A program made the translations under genes and the position numbers. Below are positions 29,791 through 43,026 of a stretch of DNA of 64,000 bases, piece after piece; position 1 is the stretch's first letter; every line of letters begins with the position of its first letter. Location of the stretch: assembly GCA_004026145.2 (NCBI GenBank), contig CP034975.1, forward strand, positions 26,532,013 through 26,596,012, read 5' to 3'. This stretch comes from Takifugu bimaculatus. Taxonomy: Eukaryota > Chordata > Actinopteri > Tetraodontiformes > Tetraodontidae. Under the pieces are notes generated by a model. It worked only from the letters and a program-made list of their open reading frames with translations. It made no database searches and was not told the DNA's origin.

Positions 29791-31670
29791 CCACCTGACC
29801 AGGAATAGTGACCCAGCAGCAGGACACTTTCATTGGCCAGGACCCCTCAACAACTGGACCAGCCTTATACATCGAGACATGCGCCTACTCGCTATTTCTT
29901 TGTTTCTGTTGGAATTTGTAAGATATATATGTTATTTTTGCTGTTGGGGAAGGTATCACTGTGTTGTGTTCCAAGTCATGATATCATAACGAGTCCTTTG
30001 TTTACAATGATGCAGTCGAGCGCGCCGACTTTAACAGAGAGGTAAAGCTGGCGCTGCAGACGGGCGGCCACAGCGCGGGTGCTGCCGCTCGGCGTTTCCA
30101 TGGCGACGCCGCCGTCTCTTCAGGAAGGATCGCGCGGGAGCGGTTAAAGGACGTCAACCCGTCTCGGACATTTTCCTCTTTTTCACCAACTCTCAGAACG
30201 TGCAGAAACGTGAGAGGAGGGGAGGCTGTCATGAATGTACAGACACGGGGGGCAGAGGCAGCAGCCTCAGGTCCAGGATCCAAATGCAGTAATTCCTCCT
30301 CAGAACCGGATTTATCCGAACCGCACCGCCCGAAACAGCGTCCCCGGCCCCCCCCCGTTTCCCGTCACGCTTCAAGAATGTAATCTCTCCGCGTTCCAGC
30401 GAACAGTTTCAAGCATGAGATTAATCCAGATCGTTTCTGTTTGTTTGTTTTCTTTTTTTTAAAGAACAGAATATGGAATTTATGGCTAGAAATATCCTGC
30501 ACTTTATTTCCAGCAGACCCGTAGTGGGAGGCCGTCAGAGCTCCGGTTCGAGGCCCACTTCAGGTGCCGGGTCGGCGTCCTCACAGGCACAAGCGTTAGG
30601 CTCACCACTTTTATCTTCGCCACTTGAATAATCCTAGATATTTTTCGTCGATGTCGATAACGTTGCTACTGTTTTCTGAGTTTAACTGATTAGGTTTTTC
30701 GTTTTTTAAAAAAAATCTTCTGTATTTATTCGTGTCCTCCAGCACCCCCCGTCCCCCTCCAGCACCCCCCCCCCCCCAGGAAAACACAGGCTCAGTTGCA
30801 GGACGGCAAACAGTGAAAAACCAAAAGCCAGTGGCGCTGATGGACAGAGATCTCTGAGCGGAAGGAGCGAATGTTTCCCGAAGAGCTGGAACGGAACGAC
30901 GCGTGAGGAGAAGCTGAAAAGAGATTTACATTTACGTGTTCAAATAATGTCATTACTATGGGTATTAATATTAATGTTCTATGTTTTATGTTGCAATGTG
31001 ATACACATGTGGTTACGTCTCTGGGTGGCTAGTTTAACTCCCTTTTTACTACGGGCAGACATGTTTGCTATATTTAAAAGGATCGACGTGACATAATGTG
31101 AGGGAAAATAAAGGTGTACATACAGGCGAACAAGCTTTGACAAATACAGGTATGTACAGAGTTTTATGTCACTCGTTTCAAGCACTATTTTTTAAAACAT
31201 GCTTATCAGATTTCTTTGTTGTTGTTTTTTTTTTTTAAATGTAAATAGTCTCATCACACAGCACTGGACTCTGTGACAGCCTGGAAATGGTGCCATAATT
31301 CTGAGACTTGCTTAATAGGCTGTAATGTGGGAGAGGTGGGATTGTGTCTGGTGTTGTCGCCGCGGCGACGTTGACGCGCGGCCAGGCCGAGGTGTGGATT
31401 CGACCTCTGCCCTCTGGAGGCTCCTCTGCAGCTGCGTTGTTTTGTTCCTCGGACAGAAATAGAATTCTTGAATCACACTGAGAAACACGAACATCATGTC
31501 AACATATGATCACTCTCTCTCTCTCTCTTTTATTTGGATCCCTCCAGTTTTTGTACACATGCAGCAGAGGTTCCAGACCTTTGTCAGTGACTCCTAACTG
31601 TGGTCCCCTGACATGTAAAGGTGCTGTGTAGCATTTTAATGTCAATAAATCATTACCACATCGAGCCTGC
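29791..31670 (+). other. ahr1: ahr1 3' untranslated region
   Basis: Noncoding sequence with AT-rich parts, ending at the likely poly(A) site after 31649. An earlier AATAAA at 31107-31112 could give a shorter transcript. Poly-C runs lie near 30740-30778. Confidence 0.55.
31644..31649 (+). terminator. ahr1: Polyadenylation signal of ahr1
   Basis: AATAAA 1.85 kb after the stop, followed by a TG-rich stretch at about 31667-31678 of the kind found after cleavage sites. The AATAAA at 31107 is an alternative. Confidence 0.45.
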
Positions 31671-33955
31671 TGTGTGGAGATCTTCCTGGAAGTACTGCCC
31701 CGCCCTGGAAAACAAGATAAATGTTTGATTATTTACCGACAAAACCGAAAGTTGCGTTCAAGGGTGGCAGAGCGACACCTTGTGGTCACTCCGAGTAGCA
31801 GCAGCACTACCCGCAACGGCCGCTGGGGGGTGGGGCTTTCTGGGGCAATTTAAGTATTGCTTTAAAATGCATTTCTGTTTTAATCTGCTGTGGAGGAAAT
31901 AATATGAAATTTAAAGCTGTATGAGGCTCATCAGTGACGTTAAAATATTACGACACAAAGCTTTATACATTATAACTATTGTTCAAAAAGAGCACGAGCA
32001 TACACACGCACACACACACACACACTCCCTGTTACATTCCCTGCTCCCTGACCGATATGTTCATCACTAATTCTCTTTCTCCTCTTGCATGTTTACACGT
32101 ACATAAATACACGTCAGCCAAAGTCACCTGACACGAAGTGTCTCCAACATTTGGCTGAAACAAATCCATGTTTGTGGAACGCTTTACTCAGCACGTGTTT
32201 CCTGTTGAACTGTTTTTACTTCTAAAATCAAAGTCGTTCCGTGATTGACTAATCTTGCCTAGTTGAAGAAAAAGATAAAAACCCGTAAAAACAATGTGGA
32301 AATGATTGTTTTTACCTTTTTCAGCCATTATCAAAGAACAATGATACATAAAGGCTCTCTTGTGGAGGGCCGAGAGGGTTTTAAAGGGCACCAGTTTTTC
32401 TTTACTCCAGAGACATACTGGTAACAGTCCATGGAAGCGCTTTTGCCACCTGGAGAGAAGCTCAGAGTTTCCCACCACCGCCTCCAGAGCCTCGGGCAGG
32501 AGGAGCCTGGGGAAGCATCATCCAGCGACCAGCTCTCCAAACACTGCAAAACACGGAAAGTCAGAGTGATGTCCAACAGAACATCAGTGTGATTTGATGA
32601 GGAACATTACTAGAAGTGGGCTGATCAACAAGAGAGGTTGCAGATTGAGCTCCAGCAGAAAGAGGTGAGCTTCAGGCAGGAGCTCTTAGAGGTTTGACAA
32701 GGCCAAACAGGAGCTGCCTGACCTCTGCCAGCAGTGGGAGGAAAAAGAGAAGAAGTGGGCTCAGACTCAGAGAGCTGGAGGAGACCGTCCAAAATAAAGA
32801 AGCGGTCTGTTTCTGGCTTATTTCACAAGCTGTCAGATGTTTAAATCCAAAATATGAAGGAAAGGAAAACGGTGGAAATGGGAATTTTAAGAACTCCCAT
32901 TGGGAAAGAAAAAGATTAAGACTAATTCTAGACGTCAGTATAATGCTGACTTTTAATTTCTCTAAACATTACCGTTACTGTCTTTTATTTCTGACAAACT
33001 AAAATAAAACTAATAGTACAATACCAAAAAATAGTATTTTCTCCTCTTACCGATATTAAATATAGAATCAGAGTGTTTGTCTCCCTCTACTGTCATGTAT
33101 TTGTACTACAGCAGTTTTTGACTGAGCCGAGCTTTTAAAAATATTGTTTTATGAGCTTTGAAACTGGTGGGAAGTCTTATAAGGCTTATTTTCGATACAT
33201 CAGACGATTAAGATTTAACAAAAACCACTAAAAGACTAAAAAGTGAGCTGTGACAGTTTCATTTAAGCCACAATTTGCCTGTAATGTGCACTTTATTCCG
33301 CTGGGTGGCAGCACCGCACAATAAGACAATGATTTAGGACTTTCTTCCAAAAGTGAAGAAAATGTGACGTCAACAACCTCCTGCTGACTCCAGGTAGGTG
33401 GAAAAGACCCAAATGAGGGTCCTGTTCTCACCACTGTTCTGTTCTGGTTCCTATTACAACCGAACCTCCAGTTCTGGCGGTAAGACCACCAAAACTGAGG
33501 AGTTGTAATCCAGACATTGAAATACATCTTATTTTCGGGATTTTTTTTTTTTTTTTTTTAAAAACGGTATTGGAAGTTTAATTTCAACCTCAATGAGCAT
33601 AAGTGTTTTTGGGCCAGATTACAGAACCTTCACCCACTCGACTCTTTGTATTTAGTGGAAGCGTCCGAGAAACTTCCCACTCACTTCTTCTCCCAAACAA
33701 CCTGTCAATCAGCGAGTGACTAGCAGCACTTTAGTCCCCCAGATGTGCTCCATCCATAAACAAACAAATAAATAAATACTACTAATAATAATAATAATGA
33801 TGCCATTTTACTGACAGAAACGAGGCGCTAATGTTTGAATTAACTGGAGAATGAGCGACCATTCGACGGGTTCAGTTTCTGTTTGGAAACCACAAAACAC
33901 GCAGGAAAGGTCAATGAATCGGGAATGAAAGAGAGAGGGAAGGTGGAGAGAGAAG
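31671..33955. other. Intergenic DNA between ahr1 and kalrn
   Basis: No intact gene is seen. It contains a short (CA)n near 32004-32027, the coiled-coil relic described separately, a poly-T run at about 33541-33559 and an (AAT)n run at about 33781-33797. Confidence 0.55.
32593..32803 (+). pseudogene. Relic of a coiled-coil coding sequence
   Basis: Read across three frames, the sequence gives FDEEHY-stop-KWADQQERLQ, IELQQKEVSFRQELLE, then DKAKQELPDLCQQWEEKEKK, WAQTQR and RELEETVQNKE. The heptad-like, Glu/Lys/Gln-rich pattern is that of a coiled coil. It is interrupted by an in-frame TAG at 32611-32613 (one change from CAG), a +1 shift near 32692 and a 2-base loss near 32771. Sequence just upstream (32430-32580) may belong to the same relic. 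I do not recognise the parent gene. The indel types are also those seen as likely assembly errors elsewhere, so a damaged live exon is possible. Confidence 0.5.
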
Positions 33956-34235
33956 GGGTGGGTGCGGGGGGAGAGGGAGGGAGGGAGGGAGGGAGGGAGA
34001 GAGACCCTAGCGGACAGCAGCAGAGAGGGAGGTTGGACCGGGAACAATAGAGAAACGAAGCCAGCAGCCACCCTCAAACCCTCGGAAAGAAAGAAGCGCG
34101 TCGACGGGGATGGAGGGATGAGGAGGGAGACGGGAACATGTGAGGAATAACGACGGGAACCTTTTCCGGAGCGGAGCACTTTTCTACACACATCTGTGTC
34201 TTTTGTCGCTGGGTCGGATTGAAGCGGATTCCGGA
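33956..34235 (+). promoter_or_regulatory. kalrn: kalrn promoter / 5'UTR with GGGA repeats
   Basis: A (GGGA)n run at about 33970-33999 and purine-rich, CpG-containing sequence lie directly before the kalirin start codon. The ATG context GGAATGA is only moderate. Start of transcription not determined. Confidence 0.5.
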
Positions 34236-34302
34236 ATGAACCCCGCAGAAGCGGCCGAGGAGGCGCCCAGCGACCCCGATACTGATGCCTTCTACAAAAC
34301 AG
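34236..34302 (+). CDS. kalrn: kalrn coding exon 1
   Basis: 22 codons plus one base, ending at a GTAGGA donor. The single leftover G pairs in phase with the GG at the start of the intact exon 2 copy to give Gly. This phase match supports both exons. Confidence 0.82.
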
Positions 34303-37300
34303 GTAGGACGGGCCGACGTGCACGAAAGGCAAGCGCGTGAGTGCGCCGAGGGTCTGCCGGGGGCGAAGTGACCAGCAGCAGAAACGTGCAGAGAAAGAGT
34401 GGGAACGGGGGAGGGAATCCGGGCTGGGGACGCGTTTAAATCCAGCCCGGAACAATGGGAAACGCTGCCCTGCGTGCACACGGTTGATGCTTTGCACGGG
34501 ACTACCTTGCAGTTGGGCTGGCGTGCGTGTCGTGCGCGCGCGGAGCTCATGTGCCTGATGCTGATGCTATCTGCAAGAGGGATCGCGTCGGTTCACGGGG
34601 ATCAGCAGATCCGCTCGACGCCTAATGGAGAGCTGTCAGAGCCGCGACCAGCCAGGCGCGTGCGCGTGCGCTGGCTGTCATTAGCGCGAGAGATGTGGTG
34701 ATAGTGATGGCTGCACCGACACCTCCACAAAAGGGCTCCACATCTGGCACTTCTGTTGGCCGCTGTAGCCAGAACCGGCCCGATCAACGGGACCGATCAA
34801 AGCAGCAGATCAAAGATCAAAGCCGAGAGGGAAGGGCCGCTGAAGCGTGCCGGAGTAATCATTTACCAGGAACCACAGGAAGTCATGAGAATCTTCTGCT
34901 GACTCTACTTAAGGTCCATGATTTCTGGCTCCTCCAGGAAGGTTCCTGCTGGTGGTTCGTGGGTACTGCAGCCTGCTCACAGGTCCGAGCCAGCGAAAGT
35001 TAATTCCACGTTCCTTTATCAGCAACAGATGCTTCCCTCTGCCCCCCCTCCCTCAACATCCCAGTCTTCGATCTGCCGAGCGATGTGCAGCCGAGATCTC
35101 GTCCCTCCAGAGGTTGGAACGCCCCGTTTGGAGGCGCGGGCTGAGTCCTCGTGCGCAGCGCCACCTGCGTGCCGGAGCAGGTGCTGTCAATTTAGGCCCA
35201 TTCTGAGAGTCATTAATCACAGATGTCGGAGCTCTGAGGTTCTGCTTCCTCTCTGCTCGCCGCCTTTTCTGAATCAGGGCGACGCGCATCATCAGACCCG
35301 ATTACGCCTGTGCCCCGGGACACGTTCTGTAGCCTCTGCTGCAGCTAACACTGCCTCTAACGCCATTTTCCCACCGTAGAACTGAAAATGAAAGTCCCGG
35401 GAAGCTCGTGCGCTCCTCCTGACTCAGGATTTCAGCGCCACACCCACCTCCGCCATCCTGATGAGGTTTCCTGTGAAAAATGGGATATTTCTGTAAACGT
35501 AAGGAAAGCCGGGGTCACGTGATTGCCCCCTTGTGGCCGACAGCAGTAAGAGAATAAGCCCCTCCCTCTGGAGTTGGACTCTTCCCTTTTCTGTCATTAA
35601 ATATGAATCATTTAGGATTTAAATGATTCTTTGAGGGTCTTTTGTAGAATTTGCTACCTTGGTTCCACCTCCCATGGAATTAGCTTGGACGTTAGCGTCA
35701 AGGATGTTAGCATCTAGCCAGAAGTCAGGCTGAAATTTGGCAGTCGTTAGCATCGTGTTATTAGCATTCTTACGGCGTATACGTTCATTTAGGCCCGGAG
35801 GACCGAACAACAACAAAGTTACGATGTTTCTCGCATCGAGTGTGATGTCCTCGTTTCAGTTTTTCCCTTTATCAGCCGGTTGCCAGTTCGGCTCCGTTTC
35901 CAGGAGATGGGAACGAAAGTCTGCCGGTTGAGTCATCGCCGCAAACTATGAAAGGCTGCAAAAATAGAATCCTGTCTGATTCACTGAAATCTGATCAAAG
36001 GCTGCGACGACTTTAGGAGAGAAGTCAAGTACGAGTCCCAGGGAGCGCAGGAGGGAAGAAACAAGCCATAATCAAGATGAATGCTGCGGCGGTGCAGCCG
36101 AGGGCGGGCGGGCGGGCGGGAAGCGTCTCTGAACATGGCGGAAGATGCCTGACAGCTTCTTTATGACTTCTCTGGGAGGGAAGAAGAGACAATAGGAGGG
36201 AAAGAAAGACAAATCACGCTTGGATGTAGCTTGTCGTGCTAACATCCAGCCCAAATAACTTCGTTAACGTGTTACGATTGTGATCAGCAACGATCTGGGT
36301 GTGTCGGAAATGGGATATCATGTCTGAGGACGTCCTTTTTGATGGGCTTTTATGGGCTATGACAGCGTTAGCATGCTATTGGCCTGGTTTCACCCACTCA
36401 GCAGGGAGAAGGTTCTGGCGCAGGTCGTTCCGTCACGTTTGGACCCGCGACTGATCCGTTTTGCTCTATTTTAAATTCCTGCATCAGGTTTGAGTGGAGG
36501 CCGCGGAGGAAAAGCCCGTTCCGTTGCCCTCCAGAAGGTTCTAGCGTCCAGTAGAAATGGCAGCCTGTGCTGCGAAGGGCTCTGAACCAACAGGCTCAAT
36601 GTTTTGTAACGGTAGCGACAGGAAGTGAAGCCACCGCAGGTTCCTGCCTCTGCAGGGGGCCGCTTTAGACCTCGTTTGTCCATCATTGCAGATATCCAAT
36701 ACTTCCTGGTTCCACCTCGGTGCAGGTGAGCCAGGTTCTGGTTGCCCTCGTCATCTTTTCATGCTTTTCTGGGACTTTTCCGACTGGAGCAGCTTCAGCT
36801 GAGAGGAAATTAAAGATGACTTCCTGCCCGATTATCTGCTGCGAGCCTGAATGAGCCCCCCCCCCCCCCCCCCCGTCCCAAGTGCTGTCAGACTTGACAA
36901 AGGCCACACGTGCGAGCCTCATGCTGACTTGTGTTCCCCGATTCATCGCAAGATGGCAAACAGGTGTGAAGATCGCCACCTCTGCGTCCAGATTTTGACA
37001 GTAACAAGCAGATACGGGCTGGAGCGGCAGCGGAACGCTGGAGAACAAGCGGCCCCCGCCGCAGCGAGATGGAAATCCAGGTCAACGAGACGCCAGGAAA
37101 ACAAAGAGCGTCTGCGGCGGGTGGGAGAATCTCAGAGGTGTGACATCAGCTGTGCGCTGAAACCCGATCATCTGGATTATTAAATCATCCCCGCTCGCAG
37201 CAGAGCGCGCCTCTTTGTTATTAGCATGCAAACCCAGGCCGCTAATGCTAATGCCGCATGAATTACACATGTTTTCCTACGTCGCCTGGCGGATTGTTGC

Positions 37301-40300
37301 CCCCAGTGCTTAACTGCAGCCCCTGAATTTAAATGTGGAGGTTACGGATAAGAAGACACTTTAATGGATGCTTTAAAAGATAAAAATGGAATCATTCAAC
37401 TGCCAGTGGTCGCGCGACAAAAACACACGCTTGCAGGAAAACTGGAAATTAGTACAAGTAGGGTCCTTAATTATCATGCGGGAACAGGAAGTGGCGCACA
37501 ATCATACCTACACACGCGCAATCAGGGCGTTTATCAGGCAGCCGACGCCAGCTGTCTGTCGATAGCGGCTATTGTTGCTGCGCTAGCTGAATGCTGAAGA
37601 TAGGAACGCTTCCGCTTTCATTTGATTAGCAGACACAAGCTGCTGTGAGTGACCTCCGCACCGAAGACGCGGCACGTTAAAAGGGGGGCGCGTTAAAAGG
37701 GGGCGTGTTAAAAGGGGGGCGTGTGTAAAAGGGGGGCGTGTGTAAAGGGGGGCGTGAATAAAGGGGGGCGTGTGTAAAGGGGGGCGCTGCAGCCGTGCGC
37801 ATGGGCACCGATGACGTGCACAGATGCTAAATGGCGTCGCTCAGGTGCTGGGGGGCTATCTAAGCTTTCTGCTTTCTCTTTGTCAGATGAGTTTGGATCT
37901 TGCAGGCTGTTTAATGTTAACGGCCACTTAACCATTGGGGAACGGAGCACACGCACCATTCGGGTTTATGGTCATAGCTCAGGGCAATTTACAGTCTTTT
38001 CCCCTGCTTGGCATCAAACAAACAGTTTTTAGTGTGTGTGAATAGAAAAAGCAAAGCGTGTTTCATAGGTCTAAAGGCTCTCGCATTAAATAGATGAATA
38101 ACATTAATATCCTTGTGGGGACTTTTAGTGACACGTCTCCAAGCCCTCGAACCCTAAACTTGGCTTTAGCCTAAACCCTTTTCCAACCCTGAACCCTAAA
38201 ACCACGTCTTACCAGATGAAATGTCCTCACGTCCCTTACACCCCCCCACACACACACACACCCACACCAACACACACACACACACACACCCACACACACA
38301 CACACAGGCGTGGAGCCACTGAGATGGGCTGCTGCCTGGTGGTTAATCATGACGTGTGAATCTGTTTAGTAAATTCTAGATACAATCTTACCCACTCAGA
38401 GGTGGAGTTTGGAGACGTTTCAGTCAGAAGGATGAAATCCCACCCCTGGATTTGGGAATGCTGGGCCTGATCTGACCTCTTTGGGTCACGGAGGAGATGC
38501 GACACAGCCGTGAACGGCCACAATGACCCAGAGATGTAGACGAAGGGCAAAAGAATGTGTTAGGAGACAAAAATCTCGTCTTTGTTGTCGTTTCCCGGCA
38601 TTTTCCGATGAGCAGCAGCGTTCCGTATCGGCGTGCCGGCTCCTCCTGGTTGCTGGTAGCTGCTAATTTCAGACATTTGAACGCATTTAAACAAAGGCTG
38701 AAATTTAAAATGACGGCGGTTGCCAGTTCTTCCCGTTACTCCCTCGTTTCAGGTCGTCGCCGCACAAATATTGACATTTGGAGTCACCAGTTAGCCCATC
38801 GTGTGTGTGGGAAGAACGCCGCGCGGCCTCAGGGACAGTGTGCGCACTGGGCCTGGATTCAAACCCACAACCTTCACGCTGAAGCCAAACACAGAACAGA
38901 ACAGTCAAAGTTTCTGACCATCTAAATCCAGGAGGTCGGCGCTCCCTTCTCTGTGACTAATAGAGTCCGCGTGTTCTATTTTTAGCATTTTTGATGAATT
39001 CAGACTGAGGATTGTTATGAGTTCGCGTCCCTCGTGCTCTCGGACGCTGGGTGTGCAGCGGCTTGACTGAACCCGAGCCGGTACCACGGCAGGAAACGGG
39101 CTTAGCTGCTCTACATGACGTGTTCCACTGACACCAGCAGTACTTCGTGGCGACCTTTGACCTGGCTAACTCGAACATTAAGGTCCTTTCCGAGGGTGTT
39201 CGACTCCCACTCGGAGTATCTCCAGCTTCCATCCAAACAGCTCTGCGGCTGCTCCAGACACCACAAACTTCTTAATAATCGGATCATCTCTCACGCGCTG
39301 AAGGAGCGCGCTCGCCGTGCGGAGAAACAAGCGTCTGCAGGAGGATGACGCCAGCATACCTTCGCCTATTTTCCAACTCCCATCGTAAATTCCCAACCTA
39401 ATCCTGAATGTATCAGAAGGAGACGGCAAAAGTTGCCTCTTATCTCAGGTTTGGGCGTAGATCATTGTAGGGGTTGTTCTTTAATATTTCTCTCAGGACA
39501 TTTATTCCCTGCATCTCTGGGGGGCACCAGGCTCACCGGTGGGTTGGGGGGGTGGATAAAATAACTCCTGGGATACGGAGCTAATCCCAGTCAACACATC
39601 TAGGGTCCTGTAGAGATTCACACCTTTGTGAGGACCGTCGCTAACTCTTATTGGAAAATCTGTATTTTATTTGTATTTTGGTTCAGGGAAGCTGATATTA
39701 GTTCCAGAACGTTGCCGTCGGGCCGCTTTGATATCAGCTGTAATATCGTGCAAACAGGAAGCCGGACGGGGGACAGAGCGAAGAAGCTGCGTCACCGCTC
39801 GCCGTCGTTGTCGGGATACAAGGAAGATCCGAAAACAGCTCCCAAACAAGAGGAAGAGGCCGATCTCATAATGGGAGTCTCACCATCTGAACACCTGATG
39901 TAAATGTGCCCAATCTGGAATCTGGGCCACAGTTTTAAACCCAAACGCCACAAAACCTGCAAAGCAAATAGAGTGGAAGGCGATATAATACAGGGCAAAA
40001 CGAGAACAATAGGTCCCGTTTAGTCTTCTTCTTTTTGAGTGCTTTGCGGCAGGTTTTGAAAGATGTTCCCCAAAATGGTTTCAGAGGTTGAGGAGCCAAG
40101 AAGGAACCCATTAAATGTTGGTGTCCATCCAGAAAACCTGCTCCAGAATTCTAATTCAGAGCCACTGAGGCTTAACGGAGGCGCGTGAAATATGTGCGTT
40201 GGGTGAGTTTATGTAACTCTTCCGGACAGTTTGATTATCGATGCGCTCTCTAAGAGTGCCTCATCATTCCAGGTCCATCATTCCAGGTCCATCATTCCAG

Positions 40301-41676
40301 GTCCATCATTCCAGGTCCATCATTCCAGGTCCTGCTTATATCTGTCCTTGATTATTTGGCACCGGTTCGCCTGCGTCCTCCTTGGGTTCAGCCGCTGTTC
40401 GCAATGACGGAGGCCGTTGAGCGGCACATCTATCACGCGGCGTGCGTCACTTCTGCTCTGTAACCGTTGGACCGGTCGAGATGGGGGGGGGGGTTCTGCT
40501 TCACATGGAAAACACAAAGGAGCGCCCAGAGCCAGGCGGGCCGGTGAGTTACAGTGGACGGGATGTTTGGAAACACTATCGCTTTCCAGTAGATGACGGT
40601 GACATCACACAGCGTGGAGGACAGATCGAGCCCGTGCGGAAACGTGCGCCTCGGCGTGCGCGTGGCGAAGCTGAAACATGGCGAAGCCTCGATGGCCTCC
40701 CGTCGTCGGACGTGTCTTCAGACTCTCCGCGTGGGGACTGAAGCCATTAGCATTGTGGGCGGAGAGAGAGGAGGCGGGGACGAGCGAGGGGGGACAGGGA
40801 TCCTGTGAAATGGTCAAGTGGCGGTGACAGCAGCTCCCCGTGGGCCGGGCGGGAGCGCTCACGCCAGCGTCGGGACGGATCTATTCTGAGGCCGTTTCCG
40901 CCCAGCAGCTGACAAAGAGCGGTACACGGTGTCGTGCACAGGCCTCGTTAAAGGGAGCGATTTAGGTGTTTCCAACAAATGTCAACAGAATGTCAAGACT
41001 ACCTCCGTCTGAGGTGCACGGCCTCGTCTGCGGCCCCGAGTTAACATATACATTCATCTACAACTGTAAAACACGCTGGGATGGAATTCCAGATTTGGAA
41101 GCAATGGCGGTATTATCTGACCAGGGGCGCCGAGGCCACGCCCCCTTCAAGACCCCGCTGTGAAGGGGAGCCTTTTTTATTTGATAGAATTATATTTACC
41201 TTCAACTAGAGGAGCTTTATGGCCGTCGTGACCATGATACTGTACGTCAAACGGCGGGTGAAACCCTCGCTCAGCAACGGCGGAGCGTCGGGAGGAGTTA
41301 TGAGATTCAGTGGAGGACAGTTGTGGATGAGGACGGAGGTCAAGGAAGGAATGACAGATGGCTGGAAGAAGCTCCCCTGAGCTGAGCCCGGAGAGGAAGG
41401 ACAGCTGTCATCTCAGCTAAATCTGAGCAGCAAACGGTCATCAAACCTTGTTCATCAGATCCACCGTTGGCCGCCACCAGCCTCGAAGAACGTCGATATT
41501 TCTAACGTGCGCGGTGTTCCTTTAAATGTGAGCCCGGTCCTGAGTCACGGCGATGAAACCGGGAGGGAGGAGCCGAGCATTTATTATTAAAGAAGGTGTT
41601 TATGCTGCAGTTGAGGAGCGGGATTCCCTCCTTCTCCATCCTTTGTTTCCCACCCAGCAGATGGGTGTGAAGAATT

Positions 41677-41735
<59 letters not shown>

Positions 41736-42145
41736 GGATGTTAACGGAGCCGATCCAGAACAGAGAGGTAGAGAGCGGCAGATTAAGTGGATTAAACCTT
41801 ATTACTCACCAGGGGACGAGCGGGAGAGAGACTTAGAGTGACAGAGAGAGAGGGGCAGTGTCAAATAAATAAATGCGAAGAAAGGATTTCCTCCTCCTCC
41901 ACCTCTTCCTTTTGTCTCCTCCCTCCTTAAAAGCTCTCTGGTCTTCGGACAGCTGCAGCCATATGGCGCACGCGCGTGTCCCTCTGTACGTGTGTGTGTG
42001 TGTGTGTGTTATGGTAATGAGCATCCGTTTTGACTATAATCCATCACAAAGACATTTTACAGACACGCGTGGATGTGTGCGTGTGTGTTACAAGCTGTTT
42101 AGCAGTGCTAGCTAATAGCCCTTGATGTTATTAACTGCTATGGGC

Positions 42146-42179
<34 letters not shown>

Positions 42180-42984
42180 GCAGAAAGCTTTTATCCTGAT
42201 TGACAGAGCAGCACTGAGCTGCTAAAAGCCACAGTTGGACTGTGAAGCTAAAGAGGAATAAAATTGAATTGCGCTGTGATTTATTTTTCCTTGTTCACAT
42301 GTGACGCGCTCGGATTTACAGAAACGAGCTTCTCAGATGTGTTTTCACCCACGTCGGCGTCCACGAATCAGCTCGAATCAAACTGCTGCAAGAAAGAGCT
42401 TCGTTTTGTCCTCTGCAGCCAAAGACCAACGAAAAAAAGGGGGTGATGAGAATGATGCGTCTAGTTTTGGGGATAAAACATCCCGTCAGTGTGTTTATGT
42501 GGATCTAAATACTTTCTAGGCCATGTCTCCAAACACCTTGAAAACATTCAAATGCTGGCTGAGTTAAGCTCATGTTCTTATTATTCTCATTCCATCAGAG
42601 GGTCCACGGGTGACGGTTTATTTGTGCTGTTTTTGTTGCTAAAAGTGGGAAAAAAACGGGGATTTCCAGCAGTTTTGAACCGTGTCAAAGCCGATGAAGC
42701 CTCCTCAGATCAGTGCACGTTCCAGTGCACGTCGACAGTCGCCCTGTTTCAAGTTGAACCTGACAAGAGAGCTGGAGAACAAGAACCCTCGTATTTTACC
42801 TCAAGTCCCGTGAGAGGCTCCGTTGTGGGCAGCTGTCCAATCAGAATAGATTTCTGCACGTTACCGTGGCGAGGAGCAGCCTGGGCGCCGCTGTCAACAC
42901 ACAACACACGCAAATACACACACTTAATAGGGCTTCCTCAGAGATCAGCAGTATTCTTGACCCGGAGTAATTACTCACTGCCTG

Positions 42985-43026
<42 letters not shown>

